Positions 8,671-18,129 are shown, numbered from the stretch's first letter. The stretch: DNA of 64,000 nt from JAGDMS01 sp050015455 (GCA_050015455.1 JBEKBJ010000001.1:62001-126000), one strand, 5' to 3'. Notes: generated by a model not told the origin, from the letters alone. A program made the numbers and translations.

Positions 8671-9501
8671 ATGCCGCTGACGCGGGAGGTGACCGTCGGG
8701 CCGTTGCGCATCGGTGGCGGCCGGCCGTTCGTCTTCATCGGCGGCCCGTGCGTCATTGAGAGCCGCGAACACGCCTTACGCCATGCCGCAGCGCTGCGCG
8801 CGATCACCGAGCGTGCCGGCGTTCCCTTCGTCTACAAATCGTCTTTCGATAAGGCGAACCGGACCTCGTTGCAGTCTTATCGCGGCCCGGGTGTGCATGC
8901 AGGCCTGGAAATCCTGGCGGCGGTGAAGCGCGAAATCGGCGTACCGGTGCTCACCGACGTGCACGAGCGTGAACAGATCCAGGCGACCGCTGAAGTCGTT
9001 GACGTGCTGCAGACCCCGGCGTTCCTCTGCCGGCAAACCGATTTCCTCTTGCACGTCGCGCAAGCGGGCAAACCAGTCAACGTCAAGAAAGGGCAGTTCC
9101 TGGCGCCGTGGGACGTGGGGCCGGTGCTGCAAAAGCTGGCAAGCACCGGCAACCACCAGCTGATGGTGACCGAGCGCGGCGCGTCGTTCGGTTACAACAA
9201 CCTGGTGGCCGACATGCGTTCGCTGGCAGTCATGGCGCAATTCGGGTATCCGGTGGTGTACGATGCGGGACACAGTGTGCAGCTTCCGGGGGGGCAGGGG
9301 ACATCTTCCGGCGGGCAACGGCAGTTCATTCGCGCGCTGGCGCGTGCAGCTGTTGCCGTCGGTGTTGACGGGGTGTTCCTCGAAGTGCACGAAAACCCGG
9401 AGCAAGCTTTGAGTGACGGGCCGAACTCATACCGGCTCGATGAGCTGGAACAAGTGCTGCGAGAGCTGAAACGTATCGATGCCCTTGTCAAGAAGCTCTA
9501 A
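8671..9501 (+). CDS. kdsA: Kdo-8-phosphate synthase
   Basis: 2-dehydro-3-deoxyphosphooctonate aldolase condenses phosphoenolpyruvate with arabinose 5-phosphate to give Kdo-8-phosphate. The 276-aa length is typical. Visible family blocks are FIGGPCVIESREHALR (~residues 26-41), KSSFDKANRTS, PVLTDVHEREQ and the C-terminal GVDGVFLEVHENP. The start at ATG 8671 is about 100 bp after pyrG in the same direction. It is followed by kdsD, which makes its arabinose 5-phosphate substrate. The Kdo-8-phosphate phosphatase (KdsC) is not found in the window. Confidence 0.95.
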   Translation: MPLTREVTVGPLRIGGGRPFVFIGGPCVIESREHALRHAAALRAITERAGVPFVYKSSFDKANRTSLQSYRGPGVHAGLEILAAVKREIGVPVLTDVHEREQIQATAEVVDVLQTPAFLCRQTDFLLHVAQAGKPVNVKKGQFLAPWDVGPVLQKLASTGNHQLMVTERGASFGYNNLVADMRSLAVMAQFGYPVVYDAGHSVQLPGGQGTSSGGQRQFIRALARAAVAVGVDGVFLEVHENPEQALSDGPNSYRLDELEQVLRELKRIDALVKKL

Positions 9502-9531
9502 GGCGGCTGTGACGAAACGCATTCGAAGCGG

Positions 9532-9577
9532 CCCTTCGAGCCGCCGTCAAAGAACGGCGGCTCCTCAGGGCGAGCGG
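9532..9577 (+). repeat. Third copy of the 46-bp nested-hairpin repeat (single unit)
   Basis: A single unit matches those at 2733-2852: CCCTTCGAG, then an inner hairpin, then CTCCTCAGGGCGAGCGG. Its inner stem is GCCGCCGT/ACGGCGGC around CAAAGA, again different in sequence from the other units but fully paired. It lies between the kdsA stop and the best kdsD start. Its last bases run into the GGAAG that would act as the kdsD ribosome binding site, so folding could affect kdsD translation. Confidence 0.7.
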
Positions 9578-9586
9578 AAGACGCAA

Positions 9587-10612
9587 TTGAAAACGAAAGC
9601 CAAGACCCCTGTTGTTCCCGTGTCTAAGCGACTGCGCCGCGGGCGCGCGAGCGAAGCCATCCGCAATGCGCGGCGTGTGCTTTCGATCGAGGCGAGCGCC
9701 GTCGCCGCAGTTGCGGAGCGGCTGGACGAGCGCCTCGATCGCGCGCTCGACCTCCTCGCCGGCTCTGCCGGCAAGGTCGTGGTCACCGGCATGGGGAAGT
9801 CCGGTCTCATCTGCCGCAAGATCGCCGCTACCCTCACCAGCACCGGCACGCCGGCGCTCTTCCTGCACGCGGCCGAAGCGGCGCACGGTGACGCCGGGGT
9901 GTTCATGAAAGGCGACGCCGTGCTGGCGCTGTCGAGCAGCGGTGCGTCGGACGAGATCGTGCGGCTGCTGCCGCTGATCAAGCGCCTGGAGTTGCCGCTG
10001 ATCGCGATGACGGGCGACCCCACGTCTGCGCTGGCGCAGGCGGCTGACGTCGTACTCGACGTGAGTGTGGCCGAGGAAGCCTGTCCGCTCGGCTTGGCGC
10101 CGACCGCGAGCACGACGGCGGCCTTGGCTCTCGGCGACGCTCTGGCGGTGGCGCTGCTGGAGCGCAAGGGGTTCGACGCGCAGGACTTCGCCGTGTTGCA
10201 TCCGGCCGGAGCGCTCGGGCGCCGCTTTCTCCAGGTCGCCGACGTGATGCATCAAGGGGATGCCGTCCCGCTCGTGGGGCTGCGGACGACGTTCAACGAT
10301 ACCTTGCTCGAGATCACTACGAAGCGCCTCGGCGTCACCGGCGTGGTGGATGAGCAGGACGATCTCGCCGGTGTCATTACGGATGGTGATTTGCGCCGCG
10401 CCCTCGAGCGGATCGACGACATCCGGGCAGCGGTGGCCGCCGACATTATGACGCGGAACCCGAAGACGATCGCCGAGAGCGCCTTGGCGGCGCAGGCGGT
10501 GGCGGCGATGGAGCGTTACAGCATCACTTCGCTGTTCATCCTCGAGCACGGGTGCGGGAAGCCCGCCGGCATCATCCACTTGCATGATTTGTTGAAGGCG
10601 GGAGTGGTGTGA
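9587..10612 (+). CDS. kdsD: Arabinose-5-phosphate isomerase (KpsF/GutQ family)
   Basis: Converts ribulose 5-phosphate to arabinose 5-phosphate, the first committed substrate for Kdo. The SIS domain is in the N-terminal half: GKVVVTGMGKSGLICRKIA, then TGTPALFLHAAEAAHGD, then LALSSSGASDEI. Two CBS domains fill the C-terminal ~120 residues (VADVMHQGDAVPLV and MTRNPKTIAESALA). The open frame begins earlier (9479) but crosses the repeat at 9532-9577. I place the start at TTG 9587, six bases after GGAAG (341 aa); GTG 9620 (330 aa) is an alternative that matches the usual family N-terminus. It completes the set with kdsA and kdsB. Confidence 0.93.
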   Translation: MKTKAKTPVVPVSKRLRRGRASEAIRNARRVLSIEASAVAAVAERLDERLDRALDLLAGSAGKVVVTGMGKSGLICRKIAATLTSTGTPALFLHAAEAAHGDAGVFMKGDAVLALSSSGASDEIVRLLPLIKRLELPLIAMTGDPTSALAQAADVVLDVSVAEEACPLGLAPTASTTAALALGDALAVALLERKGFDAQDFAVLHPAGALGRRFLQVADVMHQGDAVPLVGLRTTFNDTLLEITTKRLGVTGVVDEQDDLAGVITDGDLRRALERIDDIRAAVAADIMTRNPKTIAESALAAQAVAAMERYSITSLFILEHGCGKPAGIIHLHDLLKAGVV

Positions 10613-10705
10613 GGGAAAAGGGGAAAGCTGAAAGCGAAAAGTGAAAAGCCGGGGGAAATACGAAATCAGGCTTTTACCTCTCAGCTGTGAACTTTGGGCT
10701 GTTGC

Positions 10706-11713
10706 ATGTCGTTCCGAGAGTTGTACAAAGTCTCATCGCGGGTGCGGCGGCTGATTCGGCGGCTGAAGAACGCGGCGGTTGCGGGTGTCGCGCAGCTCGC
10801 GCTGGCGCTGCTGGGCCTGGTGTCGCTGGACCGCGCCTTGCGGGTCGGCGACAAGACCGGCGCGCTGCTGTATCGGCTCCTGCGCGGGTCGCGGCGTTTG
10901 GCGCTGGAACACCTGCGGCTGGCGTTCGGAGACAGACTGAGCCCGGCGGCGTATGAGCACTTGGCCCGTGCCTCCTTCATCAATATTGCGCGCTCGTTTT
11001 GCGAGGTGGCGAAGATCGATGAGGTTCGTGCGCGGCGCGAGGCGTACTTCGAGGTGGAAGGCTGGGAGGAAGCGGAATGGGCGCTGGCGGGTGAAACCGG
11101 AGCCGTCGTCGTCACCGGACACATCGGGAATTGGGAACTGCTGGCCGCTTACTTCGCCTGGCGGGGCCTGAAGGTTGCCGCCATCGCGCGCCGTATCTAC
11201 GTGCCGCAGTTGAACCAGCTGTTGGTGGGGTTCCGTAGCCGCCAGGGAATCGAGACCATCTTGCGCGAGAGCCCCAATTCGACGCGCCAGATTCTGCGCG
11301 CTCTGAAGAGCAAGGCGATCCTAGCCATGCTCATCGATCAGGACACGCACGCCCCTTCCATTTCCGTTCCGTTCTTCGGGCGCATGGCGCGCACGCCGGC
11401 GGCGGCGGCGGCGCTGGCCATCCGGCGCGAGCTGCCAGCCGTAGCCATGTTCATCCAGCGACGGCCGCAGGGTGGACATCGCATCACGATCGATCCGCCG
11501 TTCGTGATCGAGCGCAGCGGCGACCTGCAGGCGGATATCCGCAGCTTGACGCGCCGGTTCAATGAGGCCTTGGAGCGGCAAATCCGCCGCAACCCGGCGG
11601 AGTGGGTGTGGTGGCACCGCCGCTGGCGGCGGGCGCCGATCGCTCAGCTCGATCTCGATGGCACTTCTCCGTGCCCGACTGCGAAGGACGCCATTGTGAG
11701 AGACGGGACCTGA
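10706..11713 (+). CDS. LpxL/HtrB-type lipid A acyltransferase (first copy)
   Basis: A 335-aa member of the lysophospholipid/lipid A secondary acyltransferase family, acting at the inner face of the cytoplasmic membrane. The catalytic His-x4-Glu is visible as HIGNWE (~residue 139), and DQDTHAPSISVPFFGR matches the conserved block downstream; the C-terminal EWVWWHRRW is also typical. A hydrophobic stretch near residues 25-45 is the likely membrane anchor. Start ATG 10706 is chosen over the in-frame TTG at 10694. It lies ~90 bp after kdsD and nine bases before the start region of a second, related acyltransferase. Which acyl chain and acceptor it uses cannot be told from sequence. Confidence 0.85.
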   Translation: MSFRELYKVSSRVRRLIRRLKNAAVAGVAQLALALLGLVSLDRALRVGDKTGALLYRLLRGSRRLALEHLRLAFGDRLSPAAYEHLARASFINIARSFCEVAKIDEVRARREAYFEVEGWEEAEWALAGETGAVVVTGHIGNWELLAAYFAWRGLKVAAIARRIYVPQLNQLLVGFRSRQGIETILRESPNSTRQILRALKSKAILAMLIDQDTHAPSISVPFFGRMARTPAAAAALAIRRELPAVAMFIQRRPQGGHRITIDPPFVIERSGDLQADIRSLTRRFNEALERQIRRNPAEWVWWHRRWRRAPIAQLDLDGTSPCPTAKDAIVRDGT

Positions 11714-11721
11714 GGGCCCTG

Positions 11722-12735
11722 TTGGTAATTCCGGTGGCGTATCCAAGAACAGAAGGCTCTTTGTCCTTCAGGGAGAAAGCCAGTCCTGAGGCCCTCGACG
11801 TGGCTCGGGACAGGCGCCTTGTCCCTTTCAACGACCGGGTCGAGTACGCCGTCTTCCGCGCTGCCTTGCGGATGTTCGCCGCCCTGCCGTTGAGCGCGGC
11901 GTTGCGCGTCGGGGCGTGGCTGGGGGAGATTTTCTATTTGTTCGATCGGCGGGACCGGCGGATCGCGCTCTTCAACCTGAACATCGCGTTTCCCGAGAAG
12001 ACGGTAACCGAGCACCGCCGCATCCTGCGCGCCAGTTGCCGCAATCTGGGGCGGGTAGCCGCCGAGTTCTGTCACCTGCAACGCCTCGATGTCGCCGGGC
12101 TGTCACAACTGGTGAGCTTCGCCGATAGGGCGGCGTGGGAGCATGCGATCGAGCGGGCGGGACAACGGGGCGCGGTGATTCTGACGGCGCATTTTGGCAA
12201 TTGGGAGTTGCTGGCCTACGCGCACGGGCTGCTTGGCCATCCGGTGACGCTGGTACACCGGGCCATGCGCAATGCCATCTTCGATCAGGCCATCACAGCG
12301 GTGCGAAGCACCGCCGGGACGCGCGCCATCAAGAAGCGGGCGGCAGCCAAGGAAGCGTTACGCACGCTGAAGCAACGCGGCATGCTGGCAATCCCAGCGG
12401 ATCAGAACCAGATCTTCAGCTACGGCGTGTTCGTCGACTTCTTCGGATTGCCGGCCTGTACGACCCCGGGTCCGGCACGGCTGGCCATGCTCACCGGCGC
12501 GCCCCTCTACCCGGTGTTCCTTGTGCGCGAGGGCGAGAGCAAGCGGCACCGGATCGAGGTTCTGCCTGAGGTTGAAATGGTCACCATTGGTGATCGGGAA
12601 GCCGACATCCAGGTGAACACGCAGCGCTGTACCGCAATCATCGAAGGCATGATCCGCCGCTATCCGGAGCAGTGGATCTGGTTCCACAAGCGCTGGAAAA
12701 CGCGCCCGCCGGGCGAGCCTAAGCTGTACAAGTGA
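11722..12735 (+). CDS. LpxL/HtrB-type lipid A acyltransferase (second copy)
   Basis: A second acyltransferase of the same family, ~337 aa. The catalytic His-x4-Glu is HFGNWE, followed by the family block PADQNQIFSYGVFVDFFG and the C-terminal QWIWFHKRWKTRP. The open frame begins inside the upstream gene (11602); the start is uncertain, with TTG 11722 and GTG 11734 both placed just after the upstream stop, and family similarity becomes clear only from about residue 30. The two copies are diverged paralogues, not a recent duplication. Tandem secondary acyltransferases next to kds genes suggest successive acylation of Kdo2-lipid A (inference). Confidence 0.82.
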   Translation: MVIPVAYPRTEGSLSFREKASPEALDVARDRRLVPFNDRVEYAVFRAALRMFAALPLSAALRVGAWLGEIFYLFDRRDRRIALFNLNIAFPEKTVTEHRRILRASCRNLGRVAAEFCHLQRLDVAGLSQLVSFADRAAWEHAIERAGQRGAVILTAHFGNWELLAYAHGLLGHPVTLVHRAMRNAIFDQAITAVRSTAGTRAIKKRAAAKEALRTLKQRGMLAIPADQNQIFSYGVFVDFFGLPACTTPGPARLAMLTGAPLYPVFLVREGESKRHRIEVLPEVEMVTIGDREADIQVNTQRCTAIIEGMIRRYPEQWIWFHKRWKTRPPGEPKLYK

Positions 12736-12859
12736 TACCTGCCCGATACTTTCTTGACTGATGACGAACAGATGACAGGTCGATGTTCGTCTCAGGCCGT
12801 GCTCTTTCGGCTAGATTCAGCGGGCCGCGTGGCGCCGACGTTGCTGCCCTCCACCGGGC

Positions 12860-13504
12860 ATGAAGAAGCCAAAGCATGTCACGCGGCTCGTCCCGCTGCT
12901 CATCGCTTCCAGCATCCTACTTGTCTGGGCAAAGGCCGACGAGGCTCTCGGCAAGGCCGATGATTGGGTTCAGGTCACCAAGGTAGTCGACGGCGACACC
13001 ATCTATGTGGGGAAGAGGAAGGTACGGCTCAAGTGCATCGATACTCCCGAAACGGTAGACACACACAAGCCGGTTGAGTGTTTCGGTCCTCAGGCGTCGA
13101 ACTTCACGACCGATTCACTGATGGATAAACGAGTACGGCTAGAGCTCGACCCCGTAGATTCCAAGCAGCACAACCAGGATTTTTTCCGGCGTAAGTTGGC
13201 GTACGTCTTTCTGGAGGACGGGACGTTCTTCAACCTGGAGCTGGCGCGCCAGGGATATGGCCGCACTATGCGGTATCCGTGTTCGCACAAGGATGAATTC
13301 CAGCGTGCGGAAAAGGAAGCCCGTGAGGCCGGCCGCGGCCTGTGGGGTGAGTGCGAGTGCGTCGGGAAAATCATGGGCGACATGCGCACCCTTGTGTATC
13401 ACCGCCCAGACCAGAGACGCTATGACATCTCTCCTGAGAACCGGAAGTGCTTCGACACCGAAGAAGAGGCAAGGGCGGAAGGCCTTCGTCCTTCCGAGCG
13501 TTGA
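12860..13504 (+). CDS. Secreted thermonuclease (SNase-like) family protein
   Basis: A 214-aa protein with a basic N-terminus and hydrophobic stretch (LVPLLIASSILLVWAKA) that looks like a signal peptide. The SNase fold follows: VTKVVDGDTIYVG, then VRLKCIDTPET with the Arg and Glu positions of the active site, then RRKLAYVFLEDGTFFN and ELARQGYG. The last ~50 residues carry a second small segment with PENRKCFDTEEEARAEG, like the short C-terminal repeat seen in some bacterial members. Expected activity is Ca-dependent cleavage of nucleic acids outside the cytoplasm. It ends 3 bp before the convergent Hsp70 gene, so the two 3' ends almost touch. Confidence 0.8.
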   Translation: MKKPKHVTRLVPLLIASSILLVWAKADEALGKADDWVQVTKVVDGDTIYVGKRKVRLKCIDTPETVDTHKPVECFGPQASNFTTDSLMDKRVRLELDPVDSKQHNQDFFRRKLAYVFLEDGTFFNLELARQGYGRTMRYPCSHKDEFQRAEKEAREAGRGLWGECECVGKIMGDMRTLVYHRPDQRRYDISPENRKCFDTEEEARAEGLRPSER

Positions 13505-13507
13505 GCA

Positions 13508-16306
13508 CTACGACATCAAGGCCTCGGCTCGAATCCGCAACCCCACCGGCAGTGACTCATCCATGACGCGGGCGCGCTCTTGTGCTTCGAGCGGCACGAA
13601 CTCGGTGAGCAGACGCGCGGCGCGCCGGCCGCCGGGAAGCGGCTCGAGATGCCGCGCCAGCCGGTCGCGCAGTGATTCATCGAGGTCGCGCTCCCGGTCG
13701 GCGACGCAACGCGCCAACTGCACCAACATGAACACCATCGGCTCCGGCTTACGCCACTCGCTCGCGAGCAGCGCCTCCACCCAGCGCGCCACAACCTTTC
13801 GCGACACGACACAATTGAGCGGACCGTATATCGGGACGCGGGCACCAAGCCGCCCGAAGGCCCACAGCTCGACATCAGTCGCCTTCCCCTTCACGATCGC
13901 CGCCAACAACGCATCACCTAGTTCCGCCTTCATCTCCGCCGACGACCGCTCGCAGCTCCCCATGAGCTGCCAGTATTCGCGCAGCTCCTGCGGGCCGGCC
14001 TTGGGCAAGCCGCGCGTCTTCGATTTCAGACGCGGCAGCAGCCAGGGAGCAACCTCATTGTAGAGCTGCAGCTGCTGCTGGCGCGTGAGGCCGCCAGCAA
14101 CCCGCTTCCACATGTTCCACCACTCAGCGCGGCACTGCGCCGCCTTCGGAAAGCGCAGGCCGCCCGACTTCAGCTTCCACAGCTGCTGCATGCGCCAGTC
14201 GTCCAGCTCGGCGCCGAATCCGGGCCGCAGAAGAAAGCCGCTGAGGTTCAGCCAACGCGCCTCGTGTTCCGGGCTCGCCGCACGTTGCTGCTGCCCTTCC
14301 CAGAGCACGTTCCAGAGCTTGCGAATCGCTGTCAGCGGCCACGCATCTTTGCCGGTGCCCACCTGTTCCTCGAGCACACGCACCATCCCCACAGGATCAC
14401 GCTGGCTGGGTAACGGCTCAGACGGGAACACCGCGCGAACGGTCTCGGCGGCGGCGCCGAGCAGCGCGTCGCCGACCACGGATTCAGCCTCTGCTTGGGC
14501 TGCAAGCCCGCCCTCCTCGCCAGCCGCCGGCGCCACATGCTCGCGCAACTGGAACTGCAAGCGCCAGCGGTGTTCGGTAGTGAGCGAGCGGCACCAAACC
14601 TCGAGGGTGCCGACCTCCGTCAGTCGCGCCACGACATGAACCGGAATCTTGCGCATCGCCAGCTTTTTGCCGAAGCGCAGAACCGTGCGCAGCGGCGGCA
14701 GCTCAACCACGGACTCGCGCGCCGCGCGCACCAGCTCTCCCGGTCGATCGCCGGTGCGCGTGCTAGAAGCGTAGAGCGGAAAAGCGACGGCGCGGTTGGC
14801 CACGACTTCGAGCTCCGGCTTCGTGATCTCGACCTCCTCGCCTTCTTCCATGCCGCGCCGGACGAGGCACAGCGCCGTCACCGTATCGGAAGTGTCGGCG
14901 TGCCCAGCAAGAGCGACATAGTACGAGCGGGCGCTGCCGCCGCCGATGCGTACGCCCAAGCCGCGACGCACCAGGCCGTAGTACGCCGCACCACGGGCGA
15001 CTGCCAGATCGAGATCAACACTCTCGATGACGGCGGGCTCTCGGCCGCCGTTCCAGCTGGAGAGCAACGCGCGCAAGCGGTTGCGGATCAGGGGCGGCTT
15101 GAGGGCCCCACCATTGAAGAGGACCGCGTCCGGCTGTGATAGCGATGCGCTGGAGCCCCCGTCGCTTGCGCAAGCGTCCTGCCGGTGTTGTTGCAGGAAC
15201 GCAGCCAGGTGACGCGACACCTCCGCCTCGCTGGCAAACGGCAGCCCCCATTCCTGTAAACCGAGGCGTGCAGAGCGCCGCGGCACAGCATCAGAGGGGG
15301 TGAGCGGGAAAAACCCATCGAGCACCAGGCGCTCGACCTCGTCGCGCTCGAGTGTGGCGCTGAGCACGCCGCCGACCACAGCGCGGCCGCGGCCGACAAG
15401 CCGGATCGGCATCTCGTTCGGCGGCTGAGGGCCGAGCAGCGTCTCCTTGGCGCTGCGGCACAGATTCGTGAGTGCCTGCCAGCGCTGACTGTCGAGACGG
15501 CCGCCGAGGCGCGGCTCGAGCTGGCGCGCCAGCGCTACGTCGATGTTGTCGCCGCCGAGGAGGAGATGCTCGCCGACGGCGAGGCGCTCCAGGGAAAGCC
15601 GGCCGTCATTATGTCGCACCGCGATCAAACTGAAGTCGGTGGTGCCGCCGCCGACGTCGATGACCAGGATGAGATTGACGTCGGCGAGTCGGTCGAGCGC
15701 GGTCTCGTGCTGATGCACCCAGGCGTAGAACGCTGCCTGCGGCTCCTCCAGGAGGATCACGTTCGGCAGCCCGGCGCGGTGCGCCGCCTCGACCGTCAGC
15801 TCACGGGCGACCTCGTCGAATGACGCGGGTACCGTGAGAATGATCTCCTGCGCCTCCAGCGGGTCGTGCGGTAAGCGCTGTTTCCAAACCTCTCGGAAGT
15901 GGAGGAGATAGTGCGCCGAGGCGTCTACGGGCGAGAGCTTGGGCACGTCCGGCGGTGCGCCCCACGGCAAAATCGCGGCTTCACGATCGACGCCACCGTG
16001 ACACAGCCACGACTTCGCCGAGGAAATCAGGCGGCCGGGCACGCGCGCGCCCTGCACGCGGGCGAACTCGCCAACGGCGTACGTTCGCATACGATCCCAC
16101 GGCAGCGCCAAACTGCCGGGCGCCACATCGTGCTCGCCGCCCAGGTACAGGAATGACGGCAGCGTTGGCCGTTCCGCCACCATCCCTTCGGCGACCACCT
16201 GTGGAACCAGGAACGGGAGCACCGTACGTTGCGCATCGGAGGCGTCGACATACGCCAGCGCCGAGTTCGTGGTGCCGAGATCGATGCCGACGATGTAGCG
16301 CTTCAT
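13508..16306 (-). CDS. Large Hsp70-like protein (932 aa) with C-terminal helical extension
   Basis: The N-terminal ~480 residues are an actin/Hsp70-fold ATPase: GIDLGTTNSALAY at residue 7, the second phosphate loop VIDVGGGTTDFSL near residue 215, and the adenosine segment VLFNGGALKPPLIRNR. The remainder is far longer than in DnaK and is helical and Trp-rich, a region matching the DUF3731-type extension of this subfamily. No C-terminal EEVD-like tail is seen. Start ATG 16306 overlaps the stop of the smaller Hsp70 (ATGA), so the two are translationally coupled. It is the last gene of a three-gene operon with DUF2760. Partners and clients are unknown; no DnaJ or GrpE gene is nearby. Confidence 0.85.
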   Translation of the reverse strand: MKRYIVGIDLGTTNSALAYVDASDAQRTVLPFLVPQVVAEGMVAERPTLPSFLYLGGEHDVAPGSLALPWDRMRTYAVGEFARVQGARVPGRLISSAKSWLCHGGVDREAAILPWGAPPDVPKLSPVDASAHYLLHFREVWKQRLPHDPLEAQEIILTVPASFDEVARELTVEAAHRAGLPNVILLEEPQAAFYAWVHQHETALDRLADVNLILVIDVGGGTTDFSLIAVRHNDGRLSLERLAVGEHLLLGGDNIDVALARQLEPRLGGRLDSQRWQALTNLCRSAKETLLGPQPPNEMPIRLVGRGRAVVGGVLSATLERDEVERLVLDGFFPLTPSDAVPRRSARLGLQEWGLPFASEAEVSRHLAAFLQQHRQDACASDGGSSASLSQPDAVLFNGGALKPPLIRNRLRALLSSWNGGREPAVIESVDLDLAVARGAAYYGLVRRGLGVRIGGGSARSYYVALAGHADTSDTVTALCLVRRGMEEGEEVEITKPELEVVANRAVAFPLYASSTRTGDRPGELVRAARESVVELPPLRTVLRFGKKLAMRKIPVHVVARLTEVGTLEVWCRSLTTEHRWRLQFQLREHVAPAAGEEGGLAAQAEAESVVGDALLGAAAETVRAVFPSEPLPSQRDPVGMVRVLEEQVGTGKDAWPLTAIRKLWNVLWEGQQQRAASPEHEARWLNLSGFLLRPGFGAELDDWRMQQLWKLKSGGLRFPKAAQCRAEWWNMWKRVAGGLTRQQQLQLYNEVAPWLLPRLKSKTRGLPKAGPQELREYWQLMGSCERSSAEMKAELGDALLAAIVKGKATDVELWAFGRLGARVPIYGPLNCVVSRKVVARWVEALLASEWRKPEPMVFMLVQLARCVADRERDLDESLRDRLARHLEPLPGGRRAARLLTEFVPLEAQERARVMDESLPVGLRIRAEALMS

Positions 16307-18129
16307 TCCCCCGCGCCCTGCGCCCGCACGTTGAACTCCAGCTTCCAGCGGTGCGTGCCGTCGCGGCTCACACACCACAGCTCCAGGACGCCCACCTCGG
16401 TCACGCGGGCTTCGAGCCGGACCGGGACGGTGGCGCCTTCCTGGCCTTCCCACTCGAGGGTGCTTGCCAGCGGCACCAGCTCGGTGATGTCATCTTCCCA
16501 GGTTTCGACGACGGTGCCGACCTGGTCCTCACGTCGTGTCGCCGAGCTGAGGAAACGGAATTCGGTCGGCTCGCCGACGACCAGGCCGAACTCTTGCGTC
16601 GGCAGCTGCACCTCACTGCCCTCTTCCAGTCCGCGCGGTACGACGCACAGTGCCTTGATCGGTGGACGAACTCCCGGCACCGCCGGCATCGCGGTCTCGA
16701 TGCCGATGTAGTATGCCCGCGGCGTGCCGCCGCGGATCCTGACGCCGCGCCCGCGGCGGGCTAAACCGTAGTAGGCGGCGCCCCGCGCCACGGCGTGCTC
16801 CGGATCACCACCGGTGAGTACCCGCAGCGGAGTGGCGCCGTCGAACCAGCTCCCGAGGACCTCGACGAGCCGCTGGCGCAAGACGGTGGCGTGCATGACG
16901 CCGCCATTGAACAACACGGCACTCGGATTGCCGGTGGCCGCGAGCGCCTGATGCTGGCGGCTGAGGAAGTGCGCCAGGTGGCGCGTGACCCCAGGGTCGG
17001 CGGCGTAGGGCAAACCGATTTCCTGCAAGGCGGTACGGCGTTGCGACTGGGGGCGGTCCGTGAGCTGACAGCGCGGAAAGAAGCCGTCGACGAGGATGCG
17101 GTCGACCTCATCGCGCTCGATGTCGGTGCGGATCGTGCCGCCCACCACCTTGCGGCCGCGCCCGAGGATGGCCACGGGACGTTTGGTTTCCGTGGCGCCG
17201 CTGAGTAGCTGCTCCTTGGCCTCGCGGCAGCTCAACGTGAGGCTGCGAAACTGCCACTGATCCAGCTGCGTCTTCCCTTCGGCGAGGCGCTGGCGGACGC
17301 TGTACGCGAGGGCAAGGTCCATGTTGTCGCCGCCCAGCAGGATGTGGTCGCCGACAGCGATGCGGTCGAGCACCAAGCTGCCGTGCTCTTCACGCACGGC
17401 GATCAGCGAGAAATCAGTGGTGCCGCCGCCAACGTCGCACACGAGAACGACCTCGCCGACGCACACGCCCTCGCGCCAACCGTCGCCATTGGCGTCGATC
17501 CACGAGTAGAACGCTGCCTGCGGCTCCTCGAGTAGTGTGATGTTCGGCAGGCCGGCATCCCGTGCGGCACGCACGGTGAGCTCGCGCGCCACGGCATCGA
17601 ACGACGCCGGTACGGTCAGCAACACATCCTGGTGCTCGAGCGGAGCGCCGGGGAACGCGGCGTCCCACGCATCACGTATGTGGCCGAGGTAGGCGCTCGA
17701 GGCGGTCACCGGCGACATTTTGGGGACATCGTCCGGACTGCTCCAAGGCAGGATAGCTGCGGTACGATCGACCTCGGCATAGGACAGCCACGACTTCGCC
17801 GACGCGATCAGGCGCGCCGGCACTTCAGCGCCGCGCTGCTGTGCAAACTGGCCGATGATGTGGCGCGCCGCGGCATCCCAGGGGAGCTTCAGCGCATCAG
17901 GTGGAAACTCGCCGGATGCCGGCAGGTACAGAAACGACGGCAGCAGCGGCCGCGCTTCCACCGTCCCCAAGCCCACCAGCTGCGGAACGGCGAAGATCTG
18001 CAACGGCCCCGGTTCGTCGCCGCTGATGTCGCTGAATGCGACGACACTGTTGGTCGTTCCCAGATCGATGCCAACGACGAAATGCGGGGCCGGCTGATCG
18101 CTGATCGCTGGTCGCTGGTCGCCTTTCAC
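16303..18129 (-). CDS. Hsp70-like protein (608 aa)
   Basis: Hsp70-fold ATPase near DnaK length. Motifs visible: GIDLGTTNSVVAFSD (phosphate 1), VCDVGGGTTDFSLI (~residue 230, phosphate 2) and VLFNGGVMHATVLRQRL (adenosine). The C-terminal ~130 residues contain a beta-rich substrate-binding-like domain (VPRGLEEGSEVQLPTQEF). Start is GTG 18129, overlapping the DUF2760 stop by 4 bp (GTGA); an upstream ATG-led frame would overlap DUF2760 extensively. It is a paralogue of the downstream large protein, sharing long stretches such as ELTVRAARDAGLPNITLLEE. The pair probably works together, perhaps as a specialised chaperone complex (inference). Confidence 0.86.
   Translation of the reverse strand: MKGDQRPAISDQPAPHFVVGIDLGTTNSVVAFSDISGDEPGPLQIFAVPQLVGLGTVEARPLLPSFLYLPASGEFPPDALKLPWDAAARHIIGQFAQQRGAEVPARLIASAKSWLSYAEVDRTAAILPWSSPDDVPKMSPVTASSAYLGHIRDAWDAAFPGAPLEHQDVLLTVPASFDAVARELTVRAARDAGLPNITLLEEPQAAFYSWIDANGDGWREGVCVGEVVLVCDVGGGTTDFSLIAVREEHGSLVLDRIAVGDHILLGGDNMDLALAYSVRQRLAEGKTQLDQWQFRSLTLSCREAKEQLLSGATETKRPVAILGRGRKVVGGTIRTDIERDEVDRILVDGFFPRCQLTDRPQSQRRTALQEIGLPYAADPGVTRHLAHFLSRQHQALAATGNPSAVLFNGGVMHATVLRQRLVEVLGSWFDGATPLRVLTGGDPEHAVARGAAYYGLARRGRGVRIRGGTPRAYYIGIETAMPAVPGVRPPIKALCVVPRGLEEGSEVQLPTQEFGLVVGEPTEFRFLSSATRREDQVGTVVETWEDDITELVPLASTLEWEGQEGATVPVRLEARVTEVGVLELWCVSRDGTHRWKLEFNVRAQGAGE

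Noticed and set aside
12764..12790. ACGAACA/TGTTCGT inverted repeat before the thermonuclease gene as an operator
   Set aside because: It is only 7 bp per arm with no known factor and a weak promoter; chance cannot be excluded.
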